DNA of 64,000 bases, from positions 1-64,000 of the forward strand of contig JAFAVK010000086.1 of assembly GCA_019242475.1 (NCBI GenBank), written 5' to 3'. The stretch's first letter is position 1. Each line of letters starts with the position of its first letter. Positions 35,501 to 46,502 of the stretch are shown here, piece after piece. The DNA comes from Acidobacteriota bacterium (GTDB taxonomy: Bacteria; Acidobacteriota; Blastocatellia; Pyrinomonadales; Pyrinomonadaceae). The notes under the pieces were generated by a model that saw nothing but the letters and a program-made list of their open reading frames with translations, was not told the DNA's origin and did not search any database. Both the position numbers and the translations under genes were made by a program.

Positions 35501-37589
35501 GAGCATCACGGCCGCGGGCGGCATCGACATCGCCTCCGGCGCGCAGGGGCTCCCGGCCGCGACCGTGAAGGACTTCCGCGTCGAGGGGAAGAACGTCGAG
35601 CTGAACCTCCTCACCTCGCTCTTCGGCGGCAACTTGCCCGCGCTCTCGGGCAAGACCGACTTCACGGCCACGCTCTCCGGCAACGTGGCCGAGCCGACCT
35701 CGATCCGCGCGGAGGTCAACGCGCAGGGGCGCGACGTGACCGTCAACGGCCAGCCCGCCGGGCAGCTCACGCTCGTCGGCCACATGACGGGCGACCAGAA
35801 GTTCGTCGCCGAGCTGACGACGGGCCTCTTCGGCAAGCCGCAGGTCGTCCGCGCCACGCTCGACCTCGCGGGCGAGAACTTCCCCGTCGAGGCCGAGACG
35901 ACGCTCACGGGCGCAGACCTCACGCCGCTCTTCGCCGCGCTGCTCAACAACCCGGACGTGCACGTGACGGGGCACGCGACGGGCACCATCCGCGCCTCGG
36001 GCACGCTCTTGAGCGACGACCCGGACGCCTCCATCACCGACGCCATCTCCGGCCGCGCCGAGTTCTCGGAACTCGCCGTGCAGGTGCAGGACGTGGAGCT
36101 GCGGGCCGAGAACCCGCTCGTCGTCACCTTCAAGCCGAACGAGGTCACGTTCGAGCGGACGCGCTTCACGGGCACGGGGACGAACATCACCTTCGGCGGG
36201 ACGGCCGCGCTCGGCCCCGGCGGGCGCGAGAACCTGACGGTCAACGGCGACCTCAACCTCCGCTTCCTTTCGAGCGCGAGCCGTAACACGTTCCTCTCCG
36301 GCGTCGCGCGCGTCGCCGTCGCCGTCGGCGGCTCGTACGAGAAGCCGCAGGTGACGGGCACGGCCTCGGTCGAGAACGCCTCGCTCGCGCTGCTCCTCCA
36401 GAACGAGCGTCTGACGGCGACGCAGATCAACGCGACGGTGCGCTTCAACTCGAACCAGGCGAACCTCGAATCTTTGACGGGGCGGCTCGGCGGCGGGCGC
36501 GTCTCGGCGACGGGCGGCGCGCTCATCTCCGGCTTCCAGCCGACGCAGTTCCGCCTCGTCGCGCGCGGCGAGAACGTGACGGTGCCGGCCGCCGCCTTCG
36601 TCACGCTGCCCGCCTTCCTCGGCGACCTCCCGACGACGGCCGACGCCGACCTCGAAATCCGCGGCGGCCCCGAGGGCATCATCGCCCAAGGCACGGTCAA
36701 GGTGCGCCGCACCGAGATTACCGAGGACATAGACCTCGCGGACTTGATTGACCGCCGCAACGAGGTGCCCATCACGTCGGGCACGGGCGGGGTCGTCGGG
36801 GGCGGGGCCGGCCCCTTCGGGCCGACGACCGTTGACCTGACCATCCAGGGTCAGGACGCGCTCGTCGTGCGCAACAACCTCGCCGACATGGTCGGCTCGC
36901 TCAACCTGCGCGTGCAGGGGCCGATTGACGCGCCGGTCAGCTCGGGGCGCATCACGGCGACGCGCGGCACCGTGGCCTTCCGCAACGACCGCTACGAAAT
37001 CCTGCGCGCGATTGTCGATCTGCCGCCGCGGGTCGAGGCGCCGCCCGTCATCAACCTCCAGGCGCAGGCGGACATCCGCGGCTACCGCGTGACGGTGACG
37101 ATGTCGGGGCCGCTCTCGGGCGGCCTGACGACGACGGCCACGTCCGACCCGCCGCTGCCGCAGGCGGACGTCATCGCGCTCATCACGACGGGGCAGCTCT
37201 CGGGCGGGCCGGAGGGGACTTCGACGCTCGCCCAGACGGGGCTCGGGACGGCGACGAGTCTTTTGACGGACACGCTGATTAACGCGCCGGTGCAGAAGGC
37301 GACCGACAAGCTGTTCGGCCTGAACCGCTTCGAGTTCGACCCGGTCATCGCGGGCCGCGGCGGCCAGAGCCCGACGGCGCGGCTCACGGTCGGGCGGCAG
37401 GTGAACCGCAACCTCGCCATCACCTACTCGACCAACGTGACGGGCGAGCCCAACCAGGTCATCGCCGTCGAGTACCGCGTCAGTGACCGCCTCTCCTTCA
37501 TCGCGCAGTACCAGCAGGGCGCGACCGACACGCTGCGCACGCGCAGCAACAACTTCAACTTCGAGCTGCGGTTCAGGAAGAGGTATTGA
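32556..37589 (+). CDS. tamB: TamB/DUF490-family translocation and assembly protein
   Basis: A 1677-residue inner-membrane-anchored protein of the AsmA/TamB group. A Pro/Asp-rich and then Arg-rich cytosolic start is followed by one membrane helix (about residues 57-76, AIVAVVAVVALVFILFVLY). A very long beta-rich periplasmic part then ends in the conserved TamB/DUF490 C-terminal domain (VDLTIQGQDALVVRNNLADM, GTVAFRNDRYEILRA, PLPQADVIALITTGQLSGG). Such proteins form a hydrophobic groove that carries lipids or helps insert outer-membrane proteins. The next gene is an Omp85 barrel, the classical TamA-TamB pairing. The predicted length is large but within range. Confidence 0.92.
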   Translation: MPTDEHDERDAQPTPEPQGGDPLAPTPPDESRGVGTSPVRRRRGWRRVVNRRNAIWTAIVAVVAVVALVFILFVLYRSGQLDRYVAGQIIGTLAKYNVRAEVGSFTTRLGPREVEIKDLKLYNSVTGAPIGNVGRIVAKVRVEDMWALNLTRNVNLETLTVDRPEIWVTYDAEGRSNFSGLKIPPPEPNQRILFAYSTAHVTVNDAVVHYDDRRYDISGEARNVSATVQPDDPNAPAESRMNVVEFASTGSTFTMNGRTVNPIDIKLSARTNQVRADIQELVLKSPVAEAHLTGALEDWRALRYHMDVRADVDLTQTSDVLRLETTMRGAGRFEGKVEGEGDKYKVEGSVVSDALAADGVRLKALQVNASASGQGSAYEARGKAVAELLTAGDFQLNLVQLVGGVTGTGSDFRWLGDLRAASARSGSTSLMGLFVKDARAELKDGEVAGGSATSAAADSVVFAGGRVAGGQVSGVKAARDEAGRLHVTADSARAGTIVSKGATVGGVQAAGVDATINPDNSVTATVARLNVAGLNAAGARTGSLNVAGVRLAVSPAGRVEGTSNDIGVGTVAFTVPASKGAQPQQGRVDNVRLARPRFTLEPGGRYRASADLSLGGGVLGQLNMGKARAAVVATNDQIQLNDFVADLFNGSARGSATIATSGRAASSVRATFENVDAGGLLALTSGNAVPLTGAATGTVNLTFPGTNFKLATGRVDATFEGATGRDAAARTPLTGQLALTADRGLFNIERANLRAGATELTATGRFSFQGGSDLAVNLNSTDAAELQTVAVSTGLLSEYEDKLKAVGLAGNLRFNGNVTGDLDAPIVNGRLELQSFSLRGRDLGAVSADIASNAVETRIENGRLADPGGGGVAFKALIPRAGENNIEFDATLENVNAGNLVAALATDEKGGPSALAGNLAGMGPASGKISVKGYPGAMQGNADLRVASGRIGATPYDEIVARATFNGSSVVLDTFNVKLGDGSITAAGGIDIASGAQGLPAATVKDFRVEGKNVELNLLTSLFGGNLPALSGKTDFTATLSGNVAEPTSIRAEVNAQGRDVTVNGQPAGQLTLVGHMTGDQKFVAELTTGLFGKPQVVRATLDLAGENFPVEAETTLTGADLTPLFAALLNNPDVHVTGHATGTIRASGTLLSDDPDASITDAISGRAEFSELAVQVQDVELRAENPLVVTFKPNEVTFERTRFTGTGTNITFGGTAALGPGGRENLTVNGDLNLRFLSSASRNTFLSGVARVAVAVGGSYEKPQVTGTASVENASLALLLQNERLTATQINATVRFNSNQANLESLTGRLGGGRVSATGGALISGFQPTQFRLVARGENVTVPAAAFVTLPAFLGDLPTTADADLEIRGGPEGIIAQGTVKVRRTEITEDIDLADLIDRRNEVPITSGTGGVVGGGAGPFGPTTVDLTIQGQDALVVRNNLADMVGSLNLRVQGPIDAPVSSGRITATRGTVAFRNDRYEILRAIVDLPPRVEAPPVINLQAQADIRGYRVTVTMSGPLSGGLTTTATSDPPLPQADVIALITTGQLSGGPEGTSTLAQTGLGTATSLLTDTLINAPVQKATDKLFGLNRFEFDPVIAGRGGQSPTARLTVGRQVNRNLAITYSTNVTGEPNQVIAVEYRVSDRLSFIAQYQQGATDTLRTRSNNFNFELRFRKRY

Positions 37590-37595
37590 AGGAAG

Positions 37596-37804
37596 GTAGG
37601 CAGATGGCAGTAGGCAGTTCAAAGCCCCGGAGGGGCGGCATGTTTATAGCCCCCGTCGAGAATAAATCGTTGAAGCTCCGGAGGAGCGGCATGTGCATGT
37701 CGCCCCTGACGGGGCTCCGGGCTGTTAGTACATCAGGGCTATAAACGTGCCGCCCCTCCGGGGCTCAACCGAATGCTTTTAACTGCCTACTGCCATCTGC
37801 CTAC
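37596..37804. repeat. Nested inverted repeats between tamB and the Omp85 gene
   Basis: The outer arms (37596-37619 and 37781-37804) are perfect complements over 24 nt, made of GGCAGTA-type heptamers. Inside them, 37623-37651 and 37735-37765 pair as a second inverted repeat containing AGCCCCGGAGGGGCGGCA. A third degenerate copy of that motif lies at 37672-37693. The whole fills the 233-nt gap and would fold into a branched structure. Confidence 0.8.
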
Positions 37805-37822
37805 TGCCTACTGTTAGCTATC

Positions 37823-41218
<3,396 letters not shown>

Positions 41219-41226
41219 GTGAAAAC

Positions 41227-42057
41227 ATGAAGGCACAAGGCACAAGGCACAAGGCGAAGGTCAAAAGGTCGGACGCGCTCCGCGCGCAGAACCTTTATTT
41301 AATTTCTCTTCGCCGCTTCACTTTTGCGTTGTGTCTTGTGCCTTGTGCCTTCTGCCTTGCACCTGCCCCTGCCCGGGGGCAGGAGGTCGTTGACCGGATG
41401 GTGGCGGTCGTCAACGACGCCGAGGTGATCACCTACTCAGACCTCCTGTGGCAGCTCGCGCTCCAGCCGAATGTGCCCATCGACACCCCGCGCCAGGCAG
41501 ACCTGAAGCGCGCGCTCGAACTCCTCATCGACCAGCGGCTCGTCGTGCAGGAGGCCGACAAGCTGCCCCACGTCCACGCCACCGAGGAGGAGATCAGCAA
41601 GGCCGAGACCGACCTCATCAAACTCTTCCCCTCGCAGGCGGAGTTCCAGCGCCGCCTGGAGCGCGTCGGCCTCACGGCCGAGCATCTGCGCGAGATCATC
41701 CACGAGCGCATCGACATGGAGAAGTACCTCGACTTCCGCTTCCGCTCCTTCACGGTCGTCACGCCGCAGGAGGTCGAGGCTTATTACAAGGACGTGTACG
41801 TCCCGCGCCACCGGCGGACGCGGCCGGGCGTCGTCGTCCCCGAGCTGAAAGCCGTCTACGACGCGATCCAGTCCGAGCTGGTCGAGCGCAAGATCGAGTC
41901 CGACACCGACGACTTCCTCGAAGAGGCGCGCGCCGCCGCGCAGATCACCGTCCTCGACGAGTCGCTCGGCGACGGCGTGCAGAAGCCCGAGGGCGCGGGC
42001 GGTGCAGGGCGCGGCCCCGTCCCGCCCGCGCGCGGTGCGCGGCCGCGCACGCGCTGA
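41227..42057 (+). CDS. SurA-like periplasmic chaperone without a parvulin domain
   Basis: A 276-residue protein. After a signal peptide (FALCLVPCAFCLAPAPARG), EVVDRMVAVVNDAEVITYSDL matches the mature start of SurA. LIDQRLVVQEADKL and EEEISKAETDLIKLFPSQAEFQRRL follow, the SurA_N chaperone module. The C-terminal part lacks any PPIase (rotamase) motif and ends in a Gly/Pro/Arg tail. It should escort unfolded outer-membrane proteins to the adjacent Omp85 machine. The signal-peptide codons lie inside a GGCACAA-word palindrome. ATG 41227 is the only upstream start that keeps an export signal. Confidence 0.85.
   Translation: MKAQGTRHKAKVKRSDALRAQNLYLISLRRFTFALCLVPCAFCLAPAPARGQEVVDRMVAVVNDAEVITYSDLLWQLALQPNVPIDTPRQADLKRALELLIDQRLVVQEADKLPHVHATEEEISKAETDLIKLFPSQAEFQRRLERVGLTAEHLREIIHERIDMEKYLDFRFRSFTVVTPQEVEAYYKDVYVPRHRRTRPGVVVPELKAVYDAIQSELVERKIESDTDDFLEEARAAAQITVLDESLGDGVQKPEGAGGAGRGPVPPARGARPRTR
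41230..41370. repeat. GGCACAA-word palindrome overlapping the SurA-like gene 5' end
   Basis: Tandem GGCACAA heptamers (41230-41260) face a complement at about 41328-41370. Unlike the other repeats, both arms are inside a coding frame: the left arm gives a basic N-region and the right arm the hydrophobic signal core. Confidence 0.75.
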
Positions 42058-42104
42058 AGTCTCACGAGGAAACCCGCGCCCCTCCCCGCGCGTTCTTAAC
42101 AGAC

Positions 42105-42137
42105 GACGGGCGTCGATGATCTGCCGAGACGCCCGTC
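42105..42137 (+). other. 10-bp hairpin between the SurA-like and patatin genes
   Basis: GACGGGCGTC (42105-42114) and GACGCCCGTC (42128-42137) are complementary with a 13-nt loop. There is no T-run, so it may be a weak terminator or a leader structure just upstream of the patatin start. Confidence 0.5.
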
Positions 42138-42149
42138 CCTAACACCTTT

Positions 42150-43016
42150 ATGCGGAGCAGGTCGGACAGGAAGGGCAGGCGGCCGCGGCTCGGGCTCGCG
42201 CTCTCGGGCGGGGCGGCGCGCGGGCTGGCGCACGTCGGCGTGTTGAAGGTCTTCGCCGAGCAGGGCATCCGGGTGGACTGCGTGGCGGGCACTTCGGCGG
42301 GCGCGCTCGTCGGCGGGGCGCTCGCGGCGGGGATGCCCATCGAAGAGATTGAGAAGGTCGGGCGCACGCTGCGCTGGCGCGACCTCGGGCGGATGACGCT
42401 CTCCAGGCTCGGCGTACAGTCGAACGCGTCGCTCGAAGAGTACGTGCGCGCGCGCTTCCCCGTCACGCGCTTCGAGGAGCTGCCCGTCCCCTTCGCCGCG
42501 GTCGCCACGGACTTGCAGACGGGCGCGCGCGTCGTCATGCGCGACGAGGGCGACCTCGGCTTCGCCATCCGCGCGAGCTGCGCCATCCCCGGCTGGTACG
42601 TCCCCGTGACGGACTCCGAGGGGCGGCAGCTCGTGGACGGCGGGCTCGTCGCCAACCTGCCCGTCTCGGTCGCGCGCGCGCTCGGCGCCGAGGTGGTCGT
42701 GGCCGTGGACGTGAACCACGAGGGCGCGAAGTTCATGGGGCCGCCGGCCTCCGTCATCGGCGTGCTCTTGCAGTCGATGCTCGTCGTGCAGCGCGTCGCC
42801 GTCGAGCACCAGCGGCAGCTCGCCGACGTGACCCTCAGCCCTCCGGTCGGGCATCTGCGCTGGGACGAGCTCGCGCGCGCCGCCGAGTTCATCGACGCCG
42901 GCGTCGAGGCCGCGCGCGCCGCCCTTCCCGCCATCAAGGAGCTGCTCGAACCGCAGGCGGAAGGGAGCCACGGCTGGTTCAACTTCGGCCGCGGCCGCCA
43001 GGTCACGAAAGACTAA
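42150..43016 (+). CDS. Patatin-like phospholipase (RssA/NTE type)
   Basis: A 288-residue serine lipid hydrolase. The oxyanion loop LALSGGAARGLAH, the nucleophile elbow VAGTSAGALVGG with Ser near residue 49, and the catalytic Asp in LVDGGLVANLP form the Ser-Asp dyad of the patatin family. AIRASCAIPGWYVPV is also conserved. There is no signal peptide; the basic N-terminus (RSRSDRKGRRPR) may bind membrane. No POTRA or barrel domain is attached, so this is the intracellular single-domain type. Its place after TamB/Omp85/SurA-like genes suggests phospholipid turnover in envelope upkeep; that is inference. Confidence 0.92.
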   Translation: MRSRSDRKGRRPRLGLALSGGAARGLAHVGVLKVFAEQGIRVDCVAGTSAGALVGGALAAGMPIEEIEKVGRTLRWRDLGRMTLSRLGVQSNASLEEYVRARFPVTRFEELPVPFAAVATDLQTGARVVMRDEGDLGFAIRASCAIPGWYVPVTDSEGRQLVDGGLVANLPVSVARALGAEVVVAVDVNHEGAKFMGPPASVIGVLLQSMLVVQRVAVEHQRQLADVTLSPPVGHLRWDELARAAEFIDAGVEAARAALPAIKELLEPQAEGSHGWFNFGRGRQVTKD

Positions 43017-43243
43017 ATCCGACCCCGAACCCTCCTGCCTCATTTCAAAACGCGAAAGCAGACCGTCGTCCCCGCCGCTTCGTACTGAAAGCGGCCGAGC
43101 GTGTTGTGCGTGCGCGCGACGTAAAAAATTAAGTCGTTAAAGAACGAAGGCTTACGCACGCGCGCGGCGCGTCGTGCCCGTCGGCATGGTCGTTGCAGAG
43201 ACGGCCGTGAGCGGTGGCAGCAAGCACAAGGGGGACGAAGGAG

Positions 43244-43345
43244 ATGAGGGAGATAGCCGACGAGTTCATGAAACTCCTGGCCGTCATCATGGTGCTGGTG
43301 ACGCTGGCCGTCTCGACGGCGGCGTTCTCTTTGATGTTCGGCTGA
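43244..43345 (+). CDS. 33-residue single-pass membrane miniprotein
   Basis: A short frame encoding MREIADEF followed by one hydrophobic helix (KLLAVIMVLVTLAVSTAAFSL) and ending in MFG. An AAGGGGG tract ends about eight nt before ATG 43244, a good ribosome binding site. The amphipathic start, single membrane helix and lack of cleavage site fit small bacterial membrane proteins. It sits in a 480-nt gap before the class A PBP gene, on the same strand, and may be cotranscribed with it. Coding is inferred from composition and signals only. Confidence 0.55.
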   Translation: MREIADEFMKLLAVIMVLVTLAVSTAAFSLMFG

Positions 43346-43495
43346 GCGAGGGCAAGTTAGCGGAGGCTCACGGAAACTCTCCCCGCCTCCCGCAGACGAG
43401 AAATCCGCGTTGATTAGTCGTTTACTTCCGGCAAAGCTGAGGGAGTCTAAACGGGCAGCCTCGGGCACACGTGTACCCGCAGGCCGGAGGGACGA

Positions 43496-46129
43496 ATGGC
43501 GACAACTCTTCAGGCGGCGGGCGCCGAGCTGCACACGACGGACGCGCGCCGTCCGACGCGCCGACGCGCGACGTTCTACCGGGACGGGAGCGTCAGGCGC
43601 GTCTTCACTCTCAGGCGCGCGCTCCGCGTCCTCGGCGCTTTGATTGTCGCCGCGGTCGTCGCCACCGCGGCCGCCTTCGCGTACCTCTACTCGCACTACT
43701 CGAAAGTCGTTGACGCGCGCCTGGCCTCGGGCTACCTGACGAGCCGGGCCGGCATCTACGCCGCGCCGCGCACGCTGCGCGAGGGGCAGAGCATGACGGC
43801 CGAGCGGCTGGCGGAAGTCCTGCGCCGCGCCGGCTACGTCGAGGGCGAGGCGAGCCGCGTCTGGAACGGAAGTTTTAAGGTTGAAAGTGAGGCGGTCGAA
43901 ATCTTCCCTTCGGACGCGCCGGGCCTGGCCGATGCTTCGGGCGCGTCGGTCGTCCGGGTCGAGTTCGACCGCCGCGGGCGCGTCTCGAAACTCACGGGCG
44001 ACGGCGCGCTGCTCGACTCCTACACGCTCGCGCCCGAGGCGCTCACCGTGGACGCGTTAGAGAAGACCTCCGACCGCGCCGCGCTCACCTTCGAAGAGGT
44101 TCCCGAACAGCTCCGGCGCGCGGTGCTCTCCATCGAAGACCGACGCTTCTTCGAGCACGGGGCGGTTGACCTCTGGGGCGTTGCGCGGGCGGCCTTCAGT
44201 TGGGGCGACGACGCGCAGGAGCTGAAGCAGGGCGGCTCGACCATCACGCAGCAGCTCGTCAAGAACACGTACCTGACGCCCGAGCGCACGCTCCAACGCA
44301 AGTTCCGCGAGGCCGCGCTCGCCGCGGTCATCGAGAACCGGATCGGGAAGCGGGACATCTTCGCGCTCTACTGCAACGAGATATATCTCGGCCGGCGCGG
44401 CTCCATCGCGGTGCGCGGCGTGCGGCAGGCGGCGCGCGTCTTCTTCGGGAAGGATTTGAAAGACCTCTCGCTCGCGGAGTCGGCGACCATCGCCGGCATG
44501 ATTCAGAGTCCGGGCCGCTACGCGCCCGACCGCCACCCCGAGCAGGCGCGCGCGCGCCGCAACGTCGTGCTCGCGGGGATGCTGCGCGACGGCGCGATCA
44601 CGCAGGAGCAGGCGCGCGCGGCCGCCGAAGAGCCGGTCGCGGTCGCGCCGCTCGAACGCGCCGACGCGACCGCGCCTTACTTCATCGACTACGTCGGCCG
44701 CGAGGTCGAGTCGCGCCTCGCCGACGCCCCGGAAGAGGCGGGGCAGAACCTCCGCGTCTACACGACGCTCGACCTCGACTTGCAGCGCGTCGCGGAGGAG
44801 GCCGTCGGCCGGCAGGTCGAGCGGCTCGAAAAAGTTTTTAAGGGCAAGCGCAGGCCGCAGGCTTCACTCGTCGCGCTCGACCCGAAGACGGGGCACGTCC
44901 TCGCGATGGTCGGCGGCACCTCCTACGCCGAGTCGCAGTTGAACCGCGCGACCGACGCGCGCCGGCAGCCGGGCTCGGTCTTCAAGCCGGTCGTCTACGC
45001 GGCGGCGTTGGAGTCGGGCATCTCGCCGCTCACGCTCTCGACGGACGCGCCGCGCGAGTTCGTCTACGACGTGGGCGCGCGCTACCGGCCGGCGAACTAC
45101 GGCGGCGGCTTCTCGATGCGCGACGTGACTTTGAGGACGGGGCTCGTCCGCTCGCTCAACGTCGTGACGGTGGACGTGGCGTTGCGCGCGGGGCTGACGC
45201 GCGTCGCGGCGCTCGCCGACCGTTTGGGCCTGCCGCGGCCGAAGCCCTACCCCGCGCTCGCGCTCGGCACGACCGAGGCGACGCCGCTCGAAGTGGCGAC
45301 CGCCTACACGGCGCTCTCGGGCGGCGGGCGGGTCGTCAGGCCCGCCCCGCTCCTGCGCGTCGAGGGCGGCGCCGGCTCGAAGTTTGAAGAAGAGACGGTC
45401 ACGGGCGAGCAGGTCTTGAAGCCCGCGACCGCCTACATGCTGACCGACATGCTCTCGGCCGTCATCGACCACGGGACGGCGCGGGCGGCGCGCGGCGCCT
45501 TCAAGGGGACGGCCGTGGCGGGCAAGACCGGCACTTCGCGCGACGGCTGGTTCGCGGGCTACACGCCGAACCTCGTCTGCGTCGTGTGGGTCGGCTTCGA
45601 CGACGGCGGCGAGTTGGACTTGACGGGCGCGGACGCGGCGCTGCCCGCGTGGACGGAGTTCGTGAAGCGCGCCGTCGAGCTGCGGCCGGAGCTGGGCGGC
45701 GCGGAGTTCGCGCGCCCCGCGTCGGTCACGTTCGTGGACATCGACCCGGAGACGGGGCTCATCGCCTCGCCCTCCTGCCCGCAGCGCGAACGCGTCGCGC
45801 TCGCGCCCGCCTTCGTCCCCGACCACGAGTGCTCTTTACACGGCGACCCGTGGGGTCTTTCGGCGCTGGCTGCCTCTTCGAGCCCCTCCGGCCTGACACC
45901 GACCGTGCAGGTCGAGGCGCCGACGGTCGCCGCCTACGACGCGCCGCCGCGCACCTCCTACGCGCAGCCCGCGGCCCTGCGCACGTCTGCCACTTCGGAG
46001 GCTTATCCGCCCGCCGTCAAGGAGGGGACGCGCGCCACGCACGTCGAGGTCGGCCGCGACGGCCGCCGCCGCCTCACCAGCGACCTGAGCGCCCCGCCCG
46101 GGGGCTCCGACAACTGGCAAGAGCAATAA
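43496..46129 (+). CDS. Bifunctional class A penicillin-binding protein (PBP1b-like)
   Basis: An 877-residue peptidoglycan synthase. A basic cytosolic tail is followed by a membrane helix at about 43-63 and a UB2H-like domain (LTSRAGIYAAPRTLREGQSM). The GT51 glycosyltransferase has IEDRRFFEHGAVD with catalytic Glu214 and GGSTITQQLVKNTYL. The transpeptidase has Ser494-x-x-Lys497 (PGSVFKP), RSLN and Lys677-Thr-Gly. After the transpeptidase comes IDPETGLIASPSCP with CSLHG, then a Pro/Ser/Thr-rich tail of ~90 residues. It polymerises and cross-links glycan strands in the periplasm. The UB2H domain resembles PBP1b, which needs an outer-membrane activator in E. coli. Confidence 0.95.
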   Translation: MATTLQAAGAELHTTDARRPTRRRATFYRDGSVRRVFTLRRALRVLGALIVAAVVATAAAFAYLYSHYSKVVDARLASGYLTSRAGIYAAPRTLREGQSMTAERLAEVLRRAGYVEGEASRVWNGSFKVESEAVEIFPSDAPGLADASGASVVRVEFDRRGRVSKLTGDGALLDSYTLAPEALTVDALEKTSDRAALTFEEVPEQLRRAVLSIEDRRFFEHGAVDLWGVARAAFSWGDDAQELKQGGSTITQQLVKNTYLTPERTLQRKFREAALAAVIENRIGKRDIFALYCNEIYLGRRGSIAVRGVRQAARVFFGKDLKDLSLAESATIAGMIQSPGRYAPDRHPEQARARRNVVLAGMLRDGAITQEQARAAAEEPVAVAPLERADATAPYFIDYVGREVESRLADAPEEAGQNLRVYTTLDLDLQRVAEEAVGRQVERLEKVFKGKRRPQASLVALDPKTGHVLAMVGGTSYAESQLNRATDARRQPGSVFKPVVYAAALESGISPLTLSTDAPREFVYDVGARYRPANYGGGFSMRDVTLRTGLVRSLNVVTVDVALRAGLTRVAALADRLGLPRPKPYPALALGTTEATPLEVATAYTALSGGGRVVRPAPLLRVEGGAGSKFEEETVTGEQVLKPATAYMLTDMLSAVIDHGTARAARGAFKGTAVAGKTGTSRDGWFAGYTPNLVCVVWVGFDDGGELDLTGADAALPAWTEFVKRAVELRPELGGAEFARPASVTFVDIDPETGLIASPSCPQRERVALAPAFVPDHECSLHGDPWGLSALAASSSPSGLTPTVQVEAPTVAAYDAPPRTSYAQPAALRTSATSEAYPPAVKEGTRATHVEVGRDGRRRLTSDLSAPPGGSDNWQEQ

Positions 46130-46183
46130 TTCAGGGATTTTCGGCCGTTCCGCGTCTCGCGGCGCCCACCGCGAGCCCGGCGG

Positions 46184-46477
46184 AACCAATTTGCCGGCGG
46201 GCAGATGCCATTTGCCCGCCGGCAGACGGCATCTGCCCGCCGGCAGATGACAGTTGCCGGCGGGCAGATGACAGTTGCCGGTCGGCAGATGGCGTTTGCC
46301 CGCCGGCAGACGGCAGTTGCCGCCCGGCAGACGGCAGTTGCCGCCCGGCAGACGGCGTTTGCCCGCCGGCAACTGCCGTCTGCCGACCGGCAAGTCCTGT
46401 TTGCCCGCCGGCAGATGGTAGTTGCCGGGCGGCAATCGGTATCTGCCGGGCGGCGGAACCGTTCTGCCCGCCTGCAA
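46184..46477. repeat. Tandem array of fourteen 21-bp units
   Basis: Exactly 14 units of 21 bp (294 bp, no indels) fill most of the 373-nt gap between the convergent PBP and acpS genes. Each unit carries an imperfect dyad of the form TTGCC-ssc-GGCAG, followed by a variable ATGRCAG-like spacer. Because 21 is a multiple of three, several frames on both strands stay open and read as seven-residue repeats (such as C-P-P-A-D-G-S), but none has its own start signals. No gene is called here. Confidence 0.85.
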
Positions 46478-46502
46478 AATACAGCCGCGGGGCGGCGTCC
46501 CT

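Noticed and set aside
35046..37622. 858-codon minus-strand frame opposite tamB
   Set aside because: Antisense shadow of a GC-rich gene; the TamB C-terminal domain is unambiguous on the plus strand.
42105..42137. Rho-independent terminator after the SurA-like gene
   Set aside because: The hairpin is good but has no following T-run; recorded only as a hairpin.
46184..46477. CRISPR array
   Set aside because: Units are contiguous 21-bp repeats without unique spacers of 30 nt or more, and no cas genes are present.
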